Shown here in pieces: positions 42,238-52,548 of a stretch of 64,000 nucleotides of DNA (its first letter is position 1; each line of letters begins with the position of its first letter). The notes beneath the pieces are model-generated. The model did not search any database. It was given only the letters and a program-made list of their open reading frames with translations, and was not told where the DNA came from. The stretch comes from Cellvibrionaceae bacterium (GTDB lineage: Bacteria; Pseudomonadota; Gammaproteobacteria; Pseudomonadales; Cellvibrionaceae), in the NCBI GenBank assembly GCA_028281575.1, contig JANQJP010000013.1:62001-126000 (forward strand), in the 5' to 3' direction. Position numbers and translations under genes: made by a program.

Positions 42238-43019
42238 CTAACAAAAATAAATTTAAGGCCAATTAACATCAGCAAACTGGCTAAAAATCGCTGCAGCACA
42301 TTATTTGGGATTTTTACGGCTAATTTTGCGCCGATATGCACTGCTGGGAGTGAGCCGATAAGCAGGCCAACTAAAAGAGTCCAGCTGATATTGTCGTTCC
42401 ATATATGTCCCATGCCTGCGACCAGGGTTAACGGGACCGCGTGAGCGATATCCGTACCAACGACATTCATTGCGGGTAAGCGTGGGAACAGCGTTAATAA
42501 TAATGCAGTGCAAAATGCGCCGGCGCCCACAGATGAGAGCGTAACGAATACGCCGAGAAATATTCCTGAAATAACGGCAATAGCGCGATAGTGTTTGCGA
42601 ACCCAGCTATTGTGCTCAGTATCTTCCAGTGCTTCACCTTCGATACGTTTTTTGAATAACAAAACTGCCGACGTAATCACCAGCATAATACCGAGGCTTA
42701 TTTCGAGCTCGGTCGAGTAGTCGGTCTCGGGGTTGACCAAGAGTTTTAATACTGCGCTTGTGAGCAGGGATGCTGGAATGCTGCCAAGTGATAGCAGGGC
42801 GACGATGTCCCAACGAATGGTCTTGCGACGGTGGTGAGCCAGCATCGCCCCAGATTTTGTTGCAGCGGCGTAAAGGAGGTCGGTACCGATCGCGATTTTG
42901 GTGGGCACTCCTGAAAAAATAAGTAATGGTGTCATCAGCGAGCCGCCACCGATCCCTGTTAAGCCCACAGCGAGACCAACACCAGCTCCACAAATAACGA
43001 AATACAGCAATTCGGGCAT
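42234..43019 (-). CDS. TauE/SafE-family sulfite/organosulfonate permease
   Basis: A 261-residue membrane protein with about eight hydrophobic helices. The two related halves carry the family signatures GVGLAVGLTGIGGGSLMTPLL and GVFVTLSSVGAGAF. Such proteins move sulfite, sulfoacetate or related anions across the inner membrane. Its start is 176 bp from the divergent cysB, so a sulfur-related role under CysB is likely (inference). A second member lies at 52.5 kb. Confidence 0.9.
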   Translation of the reverse strand: MPELLYFVICGAGVGLAVGLTGIGGGSLMTPLLIFSGVPTKIAIGTDLLYAAATKSGAMLAHHRRKTIRWDIVALLSLGSIPASLLTSAVLKLLVNPETDYSTELEISLGIMLVITSAVLLFKKRIEGEALEDTEHNSWVRKHYRAIAVISGIFLGVFVTLSSVGAGAFCTALLLTLFPRLPAMNVVGTDIAHAVPLTLVAGMGHIWNDNISWTLLVGLLIGSLPAVHIGAKLAVKIPNNVLQRFLASLLMLIGLKFIFVS

Positions 43020-43159
43020 AGTTTTTTTAATAAAAGTAAAAGTTATGACTAAACTTAGGTATAAGCGGTTGGCAAATATATAGAATCCTTACTATTCTTC
43101 AAAAGAATATTTGCTTATATTTTTATAATTTTCAGTGCTCATGCCTCGTTGTGACCTGA

Positions 43160-44170
<1,011 letters not shown>

Positions 44171-44187
44171 ATGTATTGTGTTTATAT

Positions 44188-44216
44188 AAAAAAGGCTGCC
44201 ATCGGCAGCCTTTTTT
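44188..44216. terminator. Bidirectional intrinsic terminator after cysB
   Basis: AAAAAAGGCTGCC-ATC-GGCAGCCTTTTTT: GC stem flanked by A and T runs, so it can stop transcription from both cysB and the leftward gene. Confidence 0.92.
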
Positions 44217-44230
44217 GTTTTGAAACATAT

Positions 44231-44566
44231 TTAAAGAAAATCGAGATCCTGATTATCTTTCATAATTTCTTTTAACTCATCCGTTTCTTCGGTTTCTTGT
44301 TCAAACACTTCTTTTACGAATTTCATATATACCGTGTAGATTTCTGGGGCGGTATCGGGGCGTTCGACGATAAAAAAGGGCGCTCGGTCCACGCTGTATT
44401 TTTTTGCCAGCTGAATGCCTGGGCTTTCCGAATCGCGCTCGTCGGCAACAAGCACCTCGTCTATTCGCGCCATCTGTCCCGACGCTTCCAATTTGGCAAT
44501 GACGTCAGCGCATTTTTTACATGGACTGCCGTCAGACAGAATTTTTTTAACTAAGGTAATTTTCAT
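44231..44566 (-). CDS. CxxC thioredoxin-fold protein encoded beside cysH
   Basis: A 111-residue protein of unknown function. It starts at the ATG at 44566 (MKITLVKK) and has the redox motif PCKKC near residue 14, then a thioredoxin-like beta-alpha order with YSVDRAPFFIVE in the place of the cis-proline loop. The C-terminus is strongly acidic (EQETEETDELKE). The same small gene accompanies cysH in Pseudomonas-type genomes as I recall. Because the reductase needs thioredoxin or glutathione, a role as an electron donor or maturation factor is an inference only. Confidence 0.75.
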   Translation of the reverse strand: MKITLVKKILSDGSPCKKCADVIAKLEASGQMARIDEVLVADERDSESPGIQLAKKYSVDRAPFFIVERPDTAPEIYTVYMKFVKEVFEQETEETDELKEIMKDNQDLDFL

Positions 44567-44626
44567 GTGAACTCTCACTGGATACGCGGGCGATTGAGTC
44601 TGTGCATCGCCCGCATCAATATGGGG

Positions 44627-45352
44627 CTATTTTTCGATATTGGAAGCGTGCAAGCCGCATTCTTTTTTGGTTGCTTCTTCCCACCACCAGCGGCCAGCGC
44701 GTTCGTGTTCGCCTGGTAATACGGCGCGAGTGCAGGGTTCGCAGCCGATGGAAATAAAACCTTTTGCATGGAGTGCGTTATGAGGCATGTCCTCAAGGCG
44801 AATATAGTCCCAGACCTGTTTGGAACTCCAGTTTGCCAGAGGGTTATATTTCATTAGGAGTTCGCCTGGGCGGGAAAACACGCGGTCCACTTGAACGACG
44901 GGTATTTCTGCGCGGGTATTTGGGCTCTGATCCTTGCGTTGGCCGGTAACCCATGCATCCAAAGTGAGTAGTTTTTGCCGTAGTGGGCCCACCTTGCGGA
45001 TGCCACAGCACTCCTGATGGTCGTCCTCATAAAAACTGTAGAGACCTTTTTGAGACACGAGCTTTTGAACCTGCTCGGTATCGGGAAACAGCAGCTCTAG
45101 ACGAATGTCGTAGGTTTTACGCACCTGCTCAATAAACTGATAGGTCTCAGGGTGCAAGCGACCTGTATCCAGGCAAAAAACCTGCACACCGGGTTTGATT
45201 TGACTCGCCATATGAACCAGGACAACGTCTTCAGCACCGCTAAATGACAGTGCAATATTATCGTGTTCTCCCAGGGCGTATTCGAGGATTTGAAATGGCC
45301 CAGCTTCGCTAAGTGATGCACTAATATCTGTAGCAGAAAGAGAATTGGTCAT
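44627..45352 (-). CDS. cysH: Assimilatory APS/PAPS reductase CysH, iron-sulfur type
   Basis: A 241-residue cytoplasmic enzyme reducing activated sulfate to sulfite. SFSGAEDVVLVHM is the PP-loop and FCLDTGRLHPETY follows. The paired cysteines ECCGIRK and the later GCEPCTR ligate a [4Fe-4S] cluster, which marks the adenylylsulfate (APS) reductase class, unlike E. coli CysH. The catalytic cysteine is in KKECGLHAS at the C-terminus. I start at ATG 45352, giving the family length; the longer frame overlaps thrH leader sequence. Confidence 0.95.
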   Translation of the reverse strand: MTNSLSATDISASLSEAGPFQILEYALGEHDNIALSFSGAEDVVLVHMASQIKPGVQVFCLDTGRLHPETYQFIEQVRKTYDIRLELLFPDTEQVQKLVSQKGLYSFYEDDHQECCGIRKVGPLRQKLLTLDAWVTGQRKDQSPNTRAEIPVVQVDRVFSRPGELLMKYNPLANWSSKQVWDYIRLEDMPHNALHAKGFISIGCEPCTRAVLPGEHERAGRWWWEEATKKECGLHASNIEK

Positions 45353-45593
45353 AGTCACTTCATTGATATGGAGTAAGATCGATTGGGGGACGCTTCTATC
45401 CCCAAAGGCGCAAAAGCATAACAGACCGACTGTAACATTAGAATTCCCCGACAGAAAATATCTGGCGTAAAGCAGCGTCCTTACGTTGAATGGACGTTTA
45501 TTTTTGGTGCCGCTGTATTTGCTATCTCCAGGTGAAACCGGTAGATTGCCGGGCTCAATTTTATTCAAATTTCTTAGTGACAGGAGAAGCAGT

Positions 45594-46211
45594 GTGGAAA
45601 TAGCATGTCTCGATCTGGAAGGTGTCCTTATTCCCGAAATCTGGATTGAATTTGCTAAAAAAACCGGGATTGAGGCGCTAAAGGCAACGACGCGAGATAT
45701 CGCCGATTACGATGAGTTGATGAAAATGCGTCTCAACGAACTCAATAAGGCTAGTCTGGGAATACATGAAATACAAGAGGTGATCGCGACCTTAAGTCCC
45801 TTAGAAGGCGCACCGGACTTTGTTAATTGGTTGCGTGAACGCTTCCAAGTCGTGATTTTGTCCGATACTTTCTACGAGTTTGCAGGCCCCTTAATGAAGC
45901 AGCTTGGCTATCCTACACTGCTGTGTCACAAACTCACGGTTGATCAAAAGAACGGTAAAGTTCTCGACTATAACTTGCGCCAGGCAAACCCCAAGCGCCA
46001 AGTGATCTGTTCCTTAAAATCTATTTATTACCGAACGATCGCCGCCGGAGATTCTTATAACGATACCACCATGCTGGCGGAGGCCGATGCGGGGATTTTG
46101 TTCAAAGCGCCGCAAAATGTTATTGAGGAGTTCCCTCAATTTCCAGCTGTGCATACCTATGAGGACCTGCAGAAAGAATTCCTGAAGGCGAGTATTGAGG
46201 TGCGCTCTTAA
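45594..46211 (+). CDS. thrH: ThrH bifunctional phosphoserine phosphatase/homoserine kinase
   Basis: A 205-residue HAD-superfamily enzyme, exactly the size of P. aeruginosa ThrH. The nucleophile Asp is in ACLDLEGVLIPEIW, motif II in VILSDTFYEF and motif III/IV in AAGDSYNDTTMLAEADAG. The family removes phosphate from phosphoserine and can pass it to homoserine. The GTG start at 45594 follows AGGAGAAGCA closely; a longer frame with an upstream ATG has no such support. Its divergence from cysH and position before pabB is the Pseudomonas order. Confidence 0.95.
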   Translation: MEIACLDLEGVLIPEIWIEFAKKTGIEALKATTRDIADYDELMKMRLNELNKASLGIHEIQEVIATLSPLEGAPDFVNWLRERFQVVILSDTFYEFAGPLMKQLGYPTLLCHKLTVDQKNGKVLDYNLRQANPKRQVICSLKSIYYRTIAAGDSYNDTTMLAEADAGILFKAPQNVIEEFPQFPAVHTYEDLQKEFLKASIEVRS

Positions 46212-46217
46212 ATAGGT

Positions 46218-47543
46218 TTAACGTGCTCGGCCAATCGCATCCATTAGTACTTTGACTTTGTGAATAGACTCTTCATATTCAGCGTTCGCTGTTGAATCTG
46301 CGACGATGCCACCACCACCCCAGCAGTGGATGGTGTCGTCACGAACACGCAGTGTTCTGATTGCGATATTGGCGTTTGTTTTGTCGTTTAGGCTTCGATA
46401 CGCGATGCTTCCACAATAAATGCCTCGCGGGTGCTTTTCCAACTCATCGATAATTTCCATCGCACGCTGTTTTGGCGCCCCGGTGATAGATCCCCCTGGG
46501 AAACAGGTGAATAAAAATTCGCTCGGACTGACACCGGGTTTCAAGGTGCCCTCAATGGTGCTCACAAGATGGTGCACATTAGCATAACTTTCGAGTGCGA
46601 AAAGCGTTGGTACTTTCACTGACCGGGGTTCGCTCAATTTACTGAAATCGTTGCGTAACAGATCGACAATCATCATGTTTTCTGCACGGTTCTTTTCGCT
46701 ATGGAGTAGATTGTCAGCGCGTTGCCGGTCAGTCTCCGGAGAAATATCGCGCGGTGCAGTGCCTTTAATCGGTCTCGTTCGCGCCTGCCTGCCTTGAATA
46801 TCGATAAATTGCTCGGGAGAAAAGCTCAGGATGTGTTCGTCACCAAGATGAATGTAAGCCGAGTAGGGCCCGGGAAGCACTTGTCTTAGATGGCAATAAG
46901 CGACATCTGCCGCGCCGCTGAATCCTGCGCTAAAGCGCTGAGAGTAGTTAATTTGATAGCAGTCGCCTGCGTTTATATATGATTGAATTTTTCTAAAGGC
47001 GTCGAAATATTCTTCTTTGCTGGTGTCGGTTCTGAAAGTGCTCGCAGAGAAACGGTTGGTCCCCGGCTTAACTTTTTCTGAAGTAAACAGTGCGAGTCGC
47101 CGCGCCAGCGCTTCCGCATTGCAGCATGGGGTTGATATCAACCAGCAGCGCTTTTGATGATGAGCTTGGACAAGGGCCCAGTCGAATATTCCCCATAAAC
47201 TATCAGAATTGCGCGTATTGGACGCTTTGGTCAATCCAAATTCCCGATGACAGTGTTCGTAATTTAAGTAACCAATTGCACCGCCGCAGAAGGGTAAGGC
47301 GCGGATATCATCGCTTAGCAGACAAGCATTTTTTAGCTCGGATACGGCTGTTTCTATCGTGCTTGCATCAGGGTTTCGCAGAATTTTGCACGGTTCTGCG
47401 GTCAATATGTCAAATTGTGGAACGTTTCCGTTTTTGAAAGACGTGTCTAGCCATACTCGACCGCTGAGGGATCTCATGCGCTGAAAATAGCGTTCGCTGC
47501 TCGGCTCATAGCGAAGTTCAATGCACGAAAATGGTTGGAGCAT
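46218..47543 (-). CDS. pabB: Aminodeoxychorismate synthase component I
   Basis: A 441-residue chorismate-using enzyme making aminodeoxychorismate for folate. The catalytic block is RPIKGTAPRDISPETDRQR with the PIKGT loop, and further motifs are YQINYSQRF, NLLHSEKNRAENMMIVDLLRND in two parts and TCFPGGSITGAPKQRAMEII. The N-terminal half is less conserved. It works with a PabA amidotransferase not found here and with PabC at 28.5 kb. It is convergent with thrH. Confidence 0.95.
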   Translation of the reverse strand: MLQPFSCIELRYEPSSERYFQRMRSLSGRVWLDTSFKNGNVPQFDILTAEPCKILRNPDASTIETAVSELKNACLLSDDIRALPFCGGAIGYLNYEHCHREFGLTKASNTRNSDSLWGIFDWALVQAHHQKRCWLISTPCCNAEALARRLALFTSEKVKPGTNRFSASTFRTDTSKEEYFDAFRKIQSYINAGDCYQINYSQRFSAGFSGAADVAYCHLRQVLPGPYSAYIHLGDEHILSFSPEQFIDIQGRQARTRPIKGTAPRDISPETDRQRADNLLHSEKNRAENMMIVDLLRNDFSKLSEPRSVKVPTLFALESYANVHHLVSTIEGTLKPGVSPSEFLFTCFPGGSITGAPKQRAMEIIDELEKHPRGIYCGSIAYRSLNDKTNANIAIRTLRVRDDTIHCWGGGGIVADSTANAEYEESIHKVKVLMDAIGRAR

Positions 47544-47627
47544 CAGGGGGGGTCGATAAGTTATAAAGCGCGATTCTAGAACGTAAGCTCCGTGGAAACC
47601 AGTGTAGAGCTGGTAAATCTGTTAAAT

Positions 47628-47664
47628 TATCGCTATATTTACAGATAAAATGATATATCGCTAT
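47628..47664. promoter_or_regulatory. Direct repeat upstream of the SatD gene
   Basis: TATCGCTAT occurs at 47628-47636 and again at 47656-47664, 28 bp apart, just before the SatD ATG at 47673 in an AT-rich pabB/satD divergent region. It could be an operator for the putative HTH of SatD; binding is inferred. Confidence 0.45.
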
Positions 47665-47672
47665 TATAAACG

Positions 47673-48335
47673 ATGGAAAACGTCAATTTTGATAATTCGT
47701 CCTTAGTCGCCGTCATCACAGGCGATGTGATATCGTCGAGAAAACACGCGCAATCGCTTTGGTCAACACAGCTAAAGTCATCATTGCATGAGCTTGGCAG
47801 AGAGTCGCTCGATTGGGAAATTTTTAGAGGTGATGCCTTCCAATTGCTGTCGAATTCTCCGAGCGAAATATTTTTCACTGCTATGCGTATAAAAGCGGGC
47901 TTCAAATCTACAAAAGGCCTGGACCTGCGTATGGCGATTGGTATCGGTGACGTCAGTGCACGTGAATCCAGAGTGGCCGAAAGCAACGGCAGCGCGTTTA
48001 TACGTTCAGGAGCGTTGATAGACAAGCTCGACCACCTCTATGTTAATCTTGCGATAAGCAGTGGGGACAAGGACTTTGATGAGCAGATGAATGCCGGGAT
48101 TGCGATGGCGTCGGTACTCATGGACCGCTGGTTGCCGAACTACGCTAGCACCGTCGCTGGAGCACTAAAATACCCCGAATATAATCAAAGCGAACTGGGT
48201 AAAGTTCTAGATATTGCTCAAAACACCGTAAGCGAACGCCTTGGGCGTGCTAATTACAGGGTCTTACTTAATTTTGACAAATATTTTCGTAGTTGCATGA
48301 CTAAATTTATACAAAGGTCTGTTAACAGACCCTAA
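47673..48335 (+). CDS. SatD-family protein with C-terminal helix-turn-helix
   Basis: A 220-residue protein of the SatD family. The N-terminal ~150 residues begin VAVITGDVISSRKHAQ and include IFRGDAFQLL and LRMAIGIGDVS, a pattern recalling nucleotide-cyclase-like folds. The C-terminal ~60 residues look like a sigma-type helix-turn-helix (YNQSELGKVLDIAQNTVSERLGRANY). Function is unknown. It is 15 bp upstream of a DUF3307 membrane protein, a pairing seen in many bacteria, so the two probably form a sensor/effector module. Its last codons and stop lie in a 16-bp palindrome. Confidence 0.8.
   Translation: MENVNFDNSSLVAVITGDVISSRKHAQSLWSTQLKSSLHELGRESLDWEIFRGDAFQLLSNSPSEIFFTAMRIKAGFKSTKGLDLRMAIGIGDVSARESRVAESNGSAFIRSGALIDKLDHLYVNLAISSGDKDFDEQMNAGIAMASVLMDRWLPNYASTVAGALKYPEYNQSELGKVLDIAQNTVSERLGRANYRVLLNFDKYFRSCMTKFIQRSVNRP
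48316..48331. repeat. 16-bp perfect palindrome resembling fused element ends
   Basis: GGTCTGTTAACAGACC at the very end of the SatD gene, followed by CTAA that supplies the stop. It resembles two GGGCCTGTTAAC ends joined head to head with no interior. It may be an element scar, or a simple hairpin. Confidence 0.45.
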
Positions 48336-48350
48336 AAACATGAAAGTAAT

Positions 48351-49061
48351 ATGGAAACTTTAATCAAGTTACTTTTAGTACATTTTATTGCTGACTTTCT
48401 TTTGCAATGGCCACAAATGTTACAAAGCAAAGAGGGGCGAAAGTTTTTTTCACCTTATTTGTATGTGCATGGTTTTTTGCATGCGCTATTAAGTGCAGTA
48501 TTACTTTTAGACATATATTGGTTGCCGGCAATTGGCATAATTGCTGTGACGCATATTGTTATCGATGGATTAAAACTCACGTTAACAACGGAAAAAAATG
48601 AAAAATTATTATTTTTTATAGACCAGCTATTACATATCATTATTATTTTTTCTGTTTGGTATTATTTTAGCAGTACGACTATTGATTTTAGTAAAGCTTT
48701 TGTATTCTTCTGGCCTCACGCACTTTTTGTATTTTTTATCACCTTCCCGACATCGATATTTATTCAAAAACTATTTTTGCAGTGGCAATTGCCGGAGGCG
48801 GCGAAAGACTCTCTGATCAGCGCGGGTGTTTATATCGGCTTTATCGAGCGTATATTAATTTATATTGCTGTTGTCACTGGTAATTGGTTATTAATAGGTT
48901 TTTTAATTGCGGCGAAATCGATTTTTCGTTTTGGTGACTTTAGCAAAACGCAGGATAGAAAATACGCCGAGTATTTATTTGTTGGCACAATGCTTAGCCT
49001 GTTTTTTGCTGTTTTGGCAGGTTTGTGTTTTATCTATGTTGCCGATTATGTCGGAAGCTAA
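48351..49061 (+). CDS. DUF3307 integral membrane protein
   Basis: A 236-residue inner-membrane protein with about six to seven hydrophobic helices. The DUF3307 signature is at the N-terminus: LLVHFIADFLLQWPQML followed by KSPYLYVHGFLHAL-like sequence (FSPYLYVHGFLHA) and THIVIDGLKL. Conserved His and Asp residues in helices 1-3 hint at metal binding or catalysis, but function is unknown. It is the second gene of the SatD/DUF3307 pair. The gene is visibly AT-rich compared with its neighbours. Confidence 0.82.
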   Translation: METLIKLLLVHFIADFLLQWPQMLQSKEGRKFFSPYLYVHGFLHALLSAVLLLDIYWLPAIGIIAVTHIVIDGLKLTLTTEKNEKLLFFIDQLLHIIIIFSVWYYFSSTTIDFSKAFVFFWPHALFVFFITFPTSIFIQKLFLQWQLPEAAKDSLISAGVYIGFIERILIYIAVVTGNWLLIGFLIAAKSIFRFGDFSKTQDRKYAEYLFVGTMLSLFFAVLAGLCFIYVADYVGS

Positions 49062-49080
49062 GTAACCCCTGGGGTGAGTT

Positions 49081-49395
49081 ATGCCGTTTTGTGCACTCGA
49101 GCAACTCAATAAGCTGTATGATGGTTATAAAAGAGCGTTTTGTGTAAATGGCCACAACGTTTTGTTACTTCAGGAAGAAGGAAAGCTCTACATTATCGAA
49201 AATCGATGTCCGCATATGGATGTTGCGCTCGAATACGCAGACATTCTTCCAGGGCAGAAAATTCGATGTCGAGCTCATGGCATTGAATTTGATTTAAATA
49301 GTGGGCGAGCCGGAGGGCCACTTGCCGATAGCCTGGATTGCCTGAAACATTATACCCCTGTATATCACGGATCTTCGGTAGGTTTGGATATCTAA
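49081..49395 (+). CDS. Rieske [2Fe-2S] ferredoxin-like protein
   Basis: A 104-residue single-domain Rieske protein. The cluster ligands are Cys and His in NRCPHMDVAL and in RCRAHGIEFDLNSG (CxH and CxxH). It lacks a signal peptide, so it is a cytoplasmic electron carrier. No oxygenase partner is adjacent; it trails the DUF3307 gene by 19 bp and may be in the same transcript. The partner cannot be told from sequence. Confidence 0.88.
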   Translation: MPFCALEQLNKLYDGYKRAFCVNGHNVLLLQEEGKLYIIENRCPHMDVALEYADILPGQKIRCRAHGIEFDLNSGRAGGPLADSLDCLKHYTPVYHGSSVGLDI

Positions 49396-49466
49396 TTGGG
49401 GTAGGTACTTAGTTTTACTTATTAGTAAGTGGTGAGTGTCGCATGTTGATCAAAGGATAATGTGAC

Positions 49467-52403
49467 CTACGGTGCGACGCTTGTAACAACTAGGCTTTTT
49501 AGTGCGAAGCTATTTTTAGCGCCATCGGTGCCACCATTGCCCGTAAACGTGGTATTAGCTTGTAAGTAGCTCATATTCATAAAGTCACTTAAACGTACAC
49601 TGTAAGTACTGCTGGGTAAATTCACAAGCAGCGGCGTAGACAATACCCATGGCTTGTTTCCATCTACAACTTTTGCGTGAGGCATTTGTATGACTCCATG
49701 TGTGACCAGCGTTCCAGATGCGTCAAATATTTCGAGCCATTTAACACCGTTAGTGATGCCGAGGTTAATTAAATTGTGATCGTTGTGATAGCGCAATTGC
49801 AAAGCAAAACGTCCTTCTTTTTCAATAACCACGTTACTTATTTTAATTATATCTTCGGGTTTTCCAAAGTTCTTAAATGCGATGTTATGCGCGGTTGTTT
49901 CAGTCGAGCTTGAGTGCTGATTAAATTCAACGCGCGGATCATTGATATTTATCTCTTGTTTAGGGCCGCCGCAGTGCGCTGGGCTCGAGTGCGAACTATT
50001 ACCATTGGTTTTTTCAACAGAGCGCAAGGTATAGCAATGAATATCGGTATTAAGCTCTCTGCTTAGGTTTACGATTTGTTCAGCGCTAACAGTTTTTGCG
50101 AACCTGCCATTTTTATAGAGGTGATAGTAAACACTGTCATCTGCGACAAATGTTGAGTCAAAAACAGGTTCCACGGGCGCAAATAAATCGGGATCATCGG
50201 TGGAAAACGGGTCGCCTTTTACTCGTGTCATCTTGCGCTTATCACGCAAGGCCTTACCCAGTCTCACTGTTATAGTGTTTTCTTCACTCAGCGCCGACCA
50301 GGGGATATTACTATGTACCGTTTGGTCGTTAAGCCAAATATGTTCGACGGTGAGAAAACCTTCTCCTTCACTTTTTTCGGGCAACTGAATTTCGATATCG
50401 ATTTTTACGCCGCGAAGCTTTAAATCCAATAGTTTTAGTATTGAGCTATCACCAAATTCTTCGCGCAGCAGCACAGCTGGAATCGCTGGTGCTATATGCA
50501 AACCTTCTTTATTTGTATGTACACCGAATACGCCTTCGATCACTGCACTTAGGTAGCCAGCTACCGACCATAATTGTCGTTGCGAATTAATGACTGGACC
50601 TGAGAGTTCAGGGTTATTTTCATCGAGCAGCAGTGCCTGACCAGATAACCACTCGAGATTTTCCATATTAGACATATTTAATGCGGCTGAGCGCAAGAGC
50701 GTGCGGTAAGCCTCTTCGGCAACCGCACTGTTGCCCGCTTGAATGGCGGCTTTTAGCCCGTAGCTTGTGACAAAGGGCCAAATTGCCCGGTTATGATAGA
50801 TGGGTATGCCCGGTTGTTGTGGGAAAATCACCGGAGCGCCCATGGGGCCGTGCGGATAGTTTTCGACAATCAATTTTGCGCGACGCTCATCGGCAATGCC
50901 GGTAATAATCGCTAGCGAAAGGCCCAGTAAGTCGTATTTTTCCAGCGTCGAATTATCGAAATGCGGGCCGGTAAGACTGCTGTATAGTCCGTGTTGCTCC
51001 AGCCAAAACTTTTTGTTTATCGCCGCTTTTAGATCGGATGCCCAGTCGTCAAAACGAATAGCGTTTACAGGTTCCTGTTCGAGACGCGCGAGTTTGGATG
51101 CCAGGCGCAAGGCTTGAAAATGGCCGATATTGGTCGATAAAGATTTTGCTGAGCCGAGACTGGCAATGTCATTGACGATCCAACTGGCATAGCTTTGCTC
51201 GCGCCAGTCCAAAAATGATTGTTCGCCTGAGTAAAGTCCATCGCTGCCGTCAAATGCGGCTACCCGGTCAATAGCGATGGTGTTTTTTAGTGCGCGATAG
51301 GCTTTGCTTATAAATAACTGGCGTTGTTCGCCGGATAAGTTTTCAATCAGTTTTTCTGCCCCGAACGTCCAGCTCACTCTGTCGGTACTTATTGGCCAGC
51401 TTCCTCCAGTACCGGTGTCTTGAACAATTTGGAACCCGTCCTGGTCGCCTGGCACAGCGGTGGGTCTGGACAGGCCTTCGCGAAAAGGAGAGAGTTTAAA
51501 TTCGAGCGAGTTTTTTGTTCTCTCTGGATTGAGCATCGCCAGACTTAAATGTGCCGAGTACGCGAGATCCCGAGTCCAAACATAGTGCCATTTCGCACCG
51601 GTTTCAAAACACTCACAATCAATGGACTCGCCGTTGTTATAGTTGCCGTCGCGAATTTGGTTCACGCTGTTCAGCCGCATTTCCTCCATTGCCAAAGCAA
51701 ATAGTGCATCGAATAATAAGTTTTCACTTCTCACTCGCGTATCGCCAGCTGCCTCTGAATAGCTGCGTGATGATGGTATTGGGTCGCGCAGATTTTGTGA
51801 TGTGGAATGGATGTAGTTTCGATGCGTTGCAGCAATGTTTGGCGTTGATACAGTTACTTTCTCTTTGCCTTTAAAGCCAGCAATATGTGTGACTACTTTA
51901 GATGTATTGCCCTTATGTGGATTTGATGAAGCCGTTGTTTGATCGCGTAGTTTGGCAATGTGCAGCGTCGGTTTTTTTGCATCAGCAAAGCTAACGACAA
52001 ATTTGAAGGTGGCTGTTCGTTTAACGAATAGGAAATTACCCTGGCCACCGTTTGTTAATGAGTATGTTGTGTTCAGACCCAGTGAGACGCTGTTGTCGAC
52101 TACCCATTGGTGGCGCCAGTCCTTGGATGCTAATTTGAATTCGTGGTTACCTGGTGCAACCAGCAGGGTCGCCTCGTATGTTGCGGGCTCAATTTCTTTA
52201 AACGCATGCGTAGAACCCCAACCGTTAAATGCCCCGCGCACATAAAGCGAGTAGGGTAGTTGTAATGGTGTACCTATCTGGGAAGAGGATGTGCCGTGGT
52301 TGCTAGGTATATGGCTCTCCAATGTCTTTTTGTTTGAACATGCGGTGAGGCAGATGAGAAGCAAGTATATGCAGCAGCGGTAAGATTGAGCGTATTTATT
52401 CAT
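49467..52403 (-). CDS. Six-hairpin glycosidase lipoprotein with N-terminal glucan-binding-like domain
   Basis: A 978-residue exported lipoprotein: signal peptide with lipobox LTAC near residues 20-23, then a linker. Residues ~50-150 hold a CBM48/pullulanase-like beta-sandwich (VRGAFNGWGSTHAFKE, APGNHEFKLASKDW). The central ~230-680 region has the repeated helix pattern of an (alpha/alpha)6 toroid with KWHYVWTRDLAYSAHL, resembling glycogen-debranching or glucoamylase-like enzymes. Two beta-rich domains follow. I cannot assign a GH number. Together with GH31 and MalQ it suggests use of alpha-glucans. The start is taken at ATG 52403. Confidence 0.75.
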   Translation of the reverse strand: MNKYAQSYRCCIYLLLICLTACSNKKTLESHIPSNHGTSSSQIGTPLQLPYSLYVRGAFNGWGSTHAFKEIEPATYEATLLVAPGNHEFKLASKDWRHQWVVDNSVSLGLNTTYSLTNGGQGNFLFVKRTATFKFVVSFADAKKPTLHIAKLRDQTTASSNPHKGNTSKVVTHIAGFKGKEKVTVSTPNIAATHRNYIHSTSQNLRDPIPSSRSYSEAAGDTRVRSENLLFDALFALAMEEMRLNSVNQIRDGNYNNGESIDCECFETGAKWHYVWTRDLAYSAHLSLAMLNPERTKNSLEFKLSPFREGLSRPTAVPGDQDGFQIVQDTGTGGSWPISTDRVSWTFGAEKLIENLSGEQRQLFISKAYRALKNTIAIDRVAAFDGSDGLYSGEQSFLDWREQSYASWIVNDIASLGSAKSLSTNIGHFQALRLASKLARLEQEPVNAIRFDDWASDLKAAINKKFWLEQHGLYSSLTGPHFDNSTLEKYDLLGLSLAIITGIADERRAKLIVENYPHGPMGAPVIFPQQPGIPIYHNRAIWPFVTSYGLKAAIQAGNSAVAEEAYRTLLRSAALNMSNMENLEWLSGQALLLDENNPELSGPVINSQRQLWSVAGYLSAVIEGVFGVHTNKEGLHIAPAIPAVLLREEFGDSSILKLLDLKLRGVKIDIEIQLPEKSEGEGFLTVEHIWLNDQTVHSNIPWSALSEENTITVRLGKALRDKRKMTRVKGDPFSTDDPDLFAPVEPVFDSTFVADDSVYYHLYKNGRFAKTVSAEQIVNLSRELNTDIHCYTLRSVEKTNGNSSHSSPAHCGGPKQEININDPRVEFNQHSSSTETTAHNIAFKNFGKPEDIIKISNVVIEKEGRFALQLRYHNDHNLINLGITNGVKWLEIFDASGTLVTHGVIQMPHAKVVDGNKPWVLSTPLLVNLPSSTYSVRLSDFMNMSYLQANTTFTGNGGTDGAKNSFALKSLVVTSVAP

Positions 52404-52548
52404 TTTTTTGTTTAGGTAATGGCCTTTACTGGTGTGTGATTTCCTGGAGCATCGCAAGTTCAGCACGACTTTATATAATAATCATAGCTTTGAGTCGCAT
52501 GCATACGTCTGCAAACCGTCGCAATGTCACGTATTTATGGGTTTCGTC

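Noticed and set aside
45353-45568. Extended N-terminus of CysH (72 extra residues)
   Set aside because: The extension lacks similarity to the family and crosses the thrH leader; the ATG at 45352 gives the normal length.
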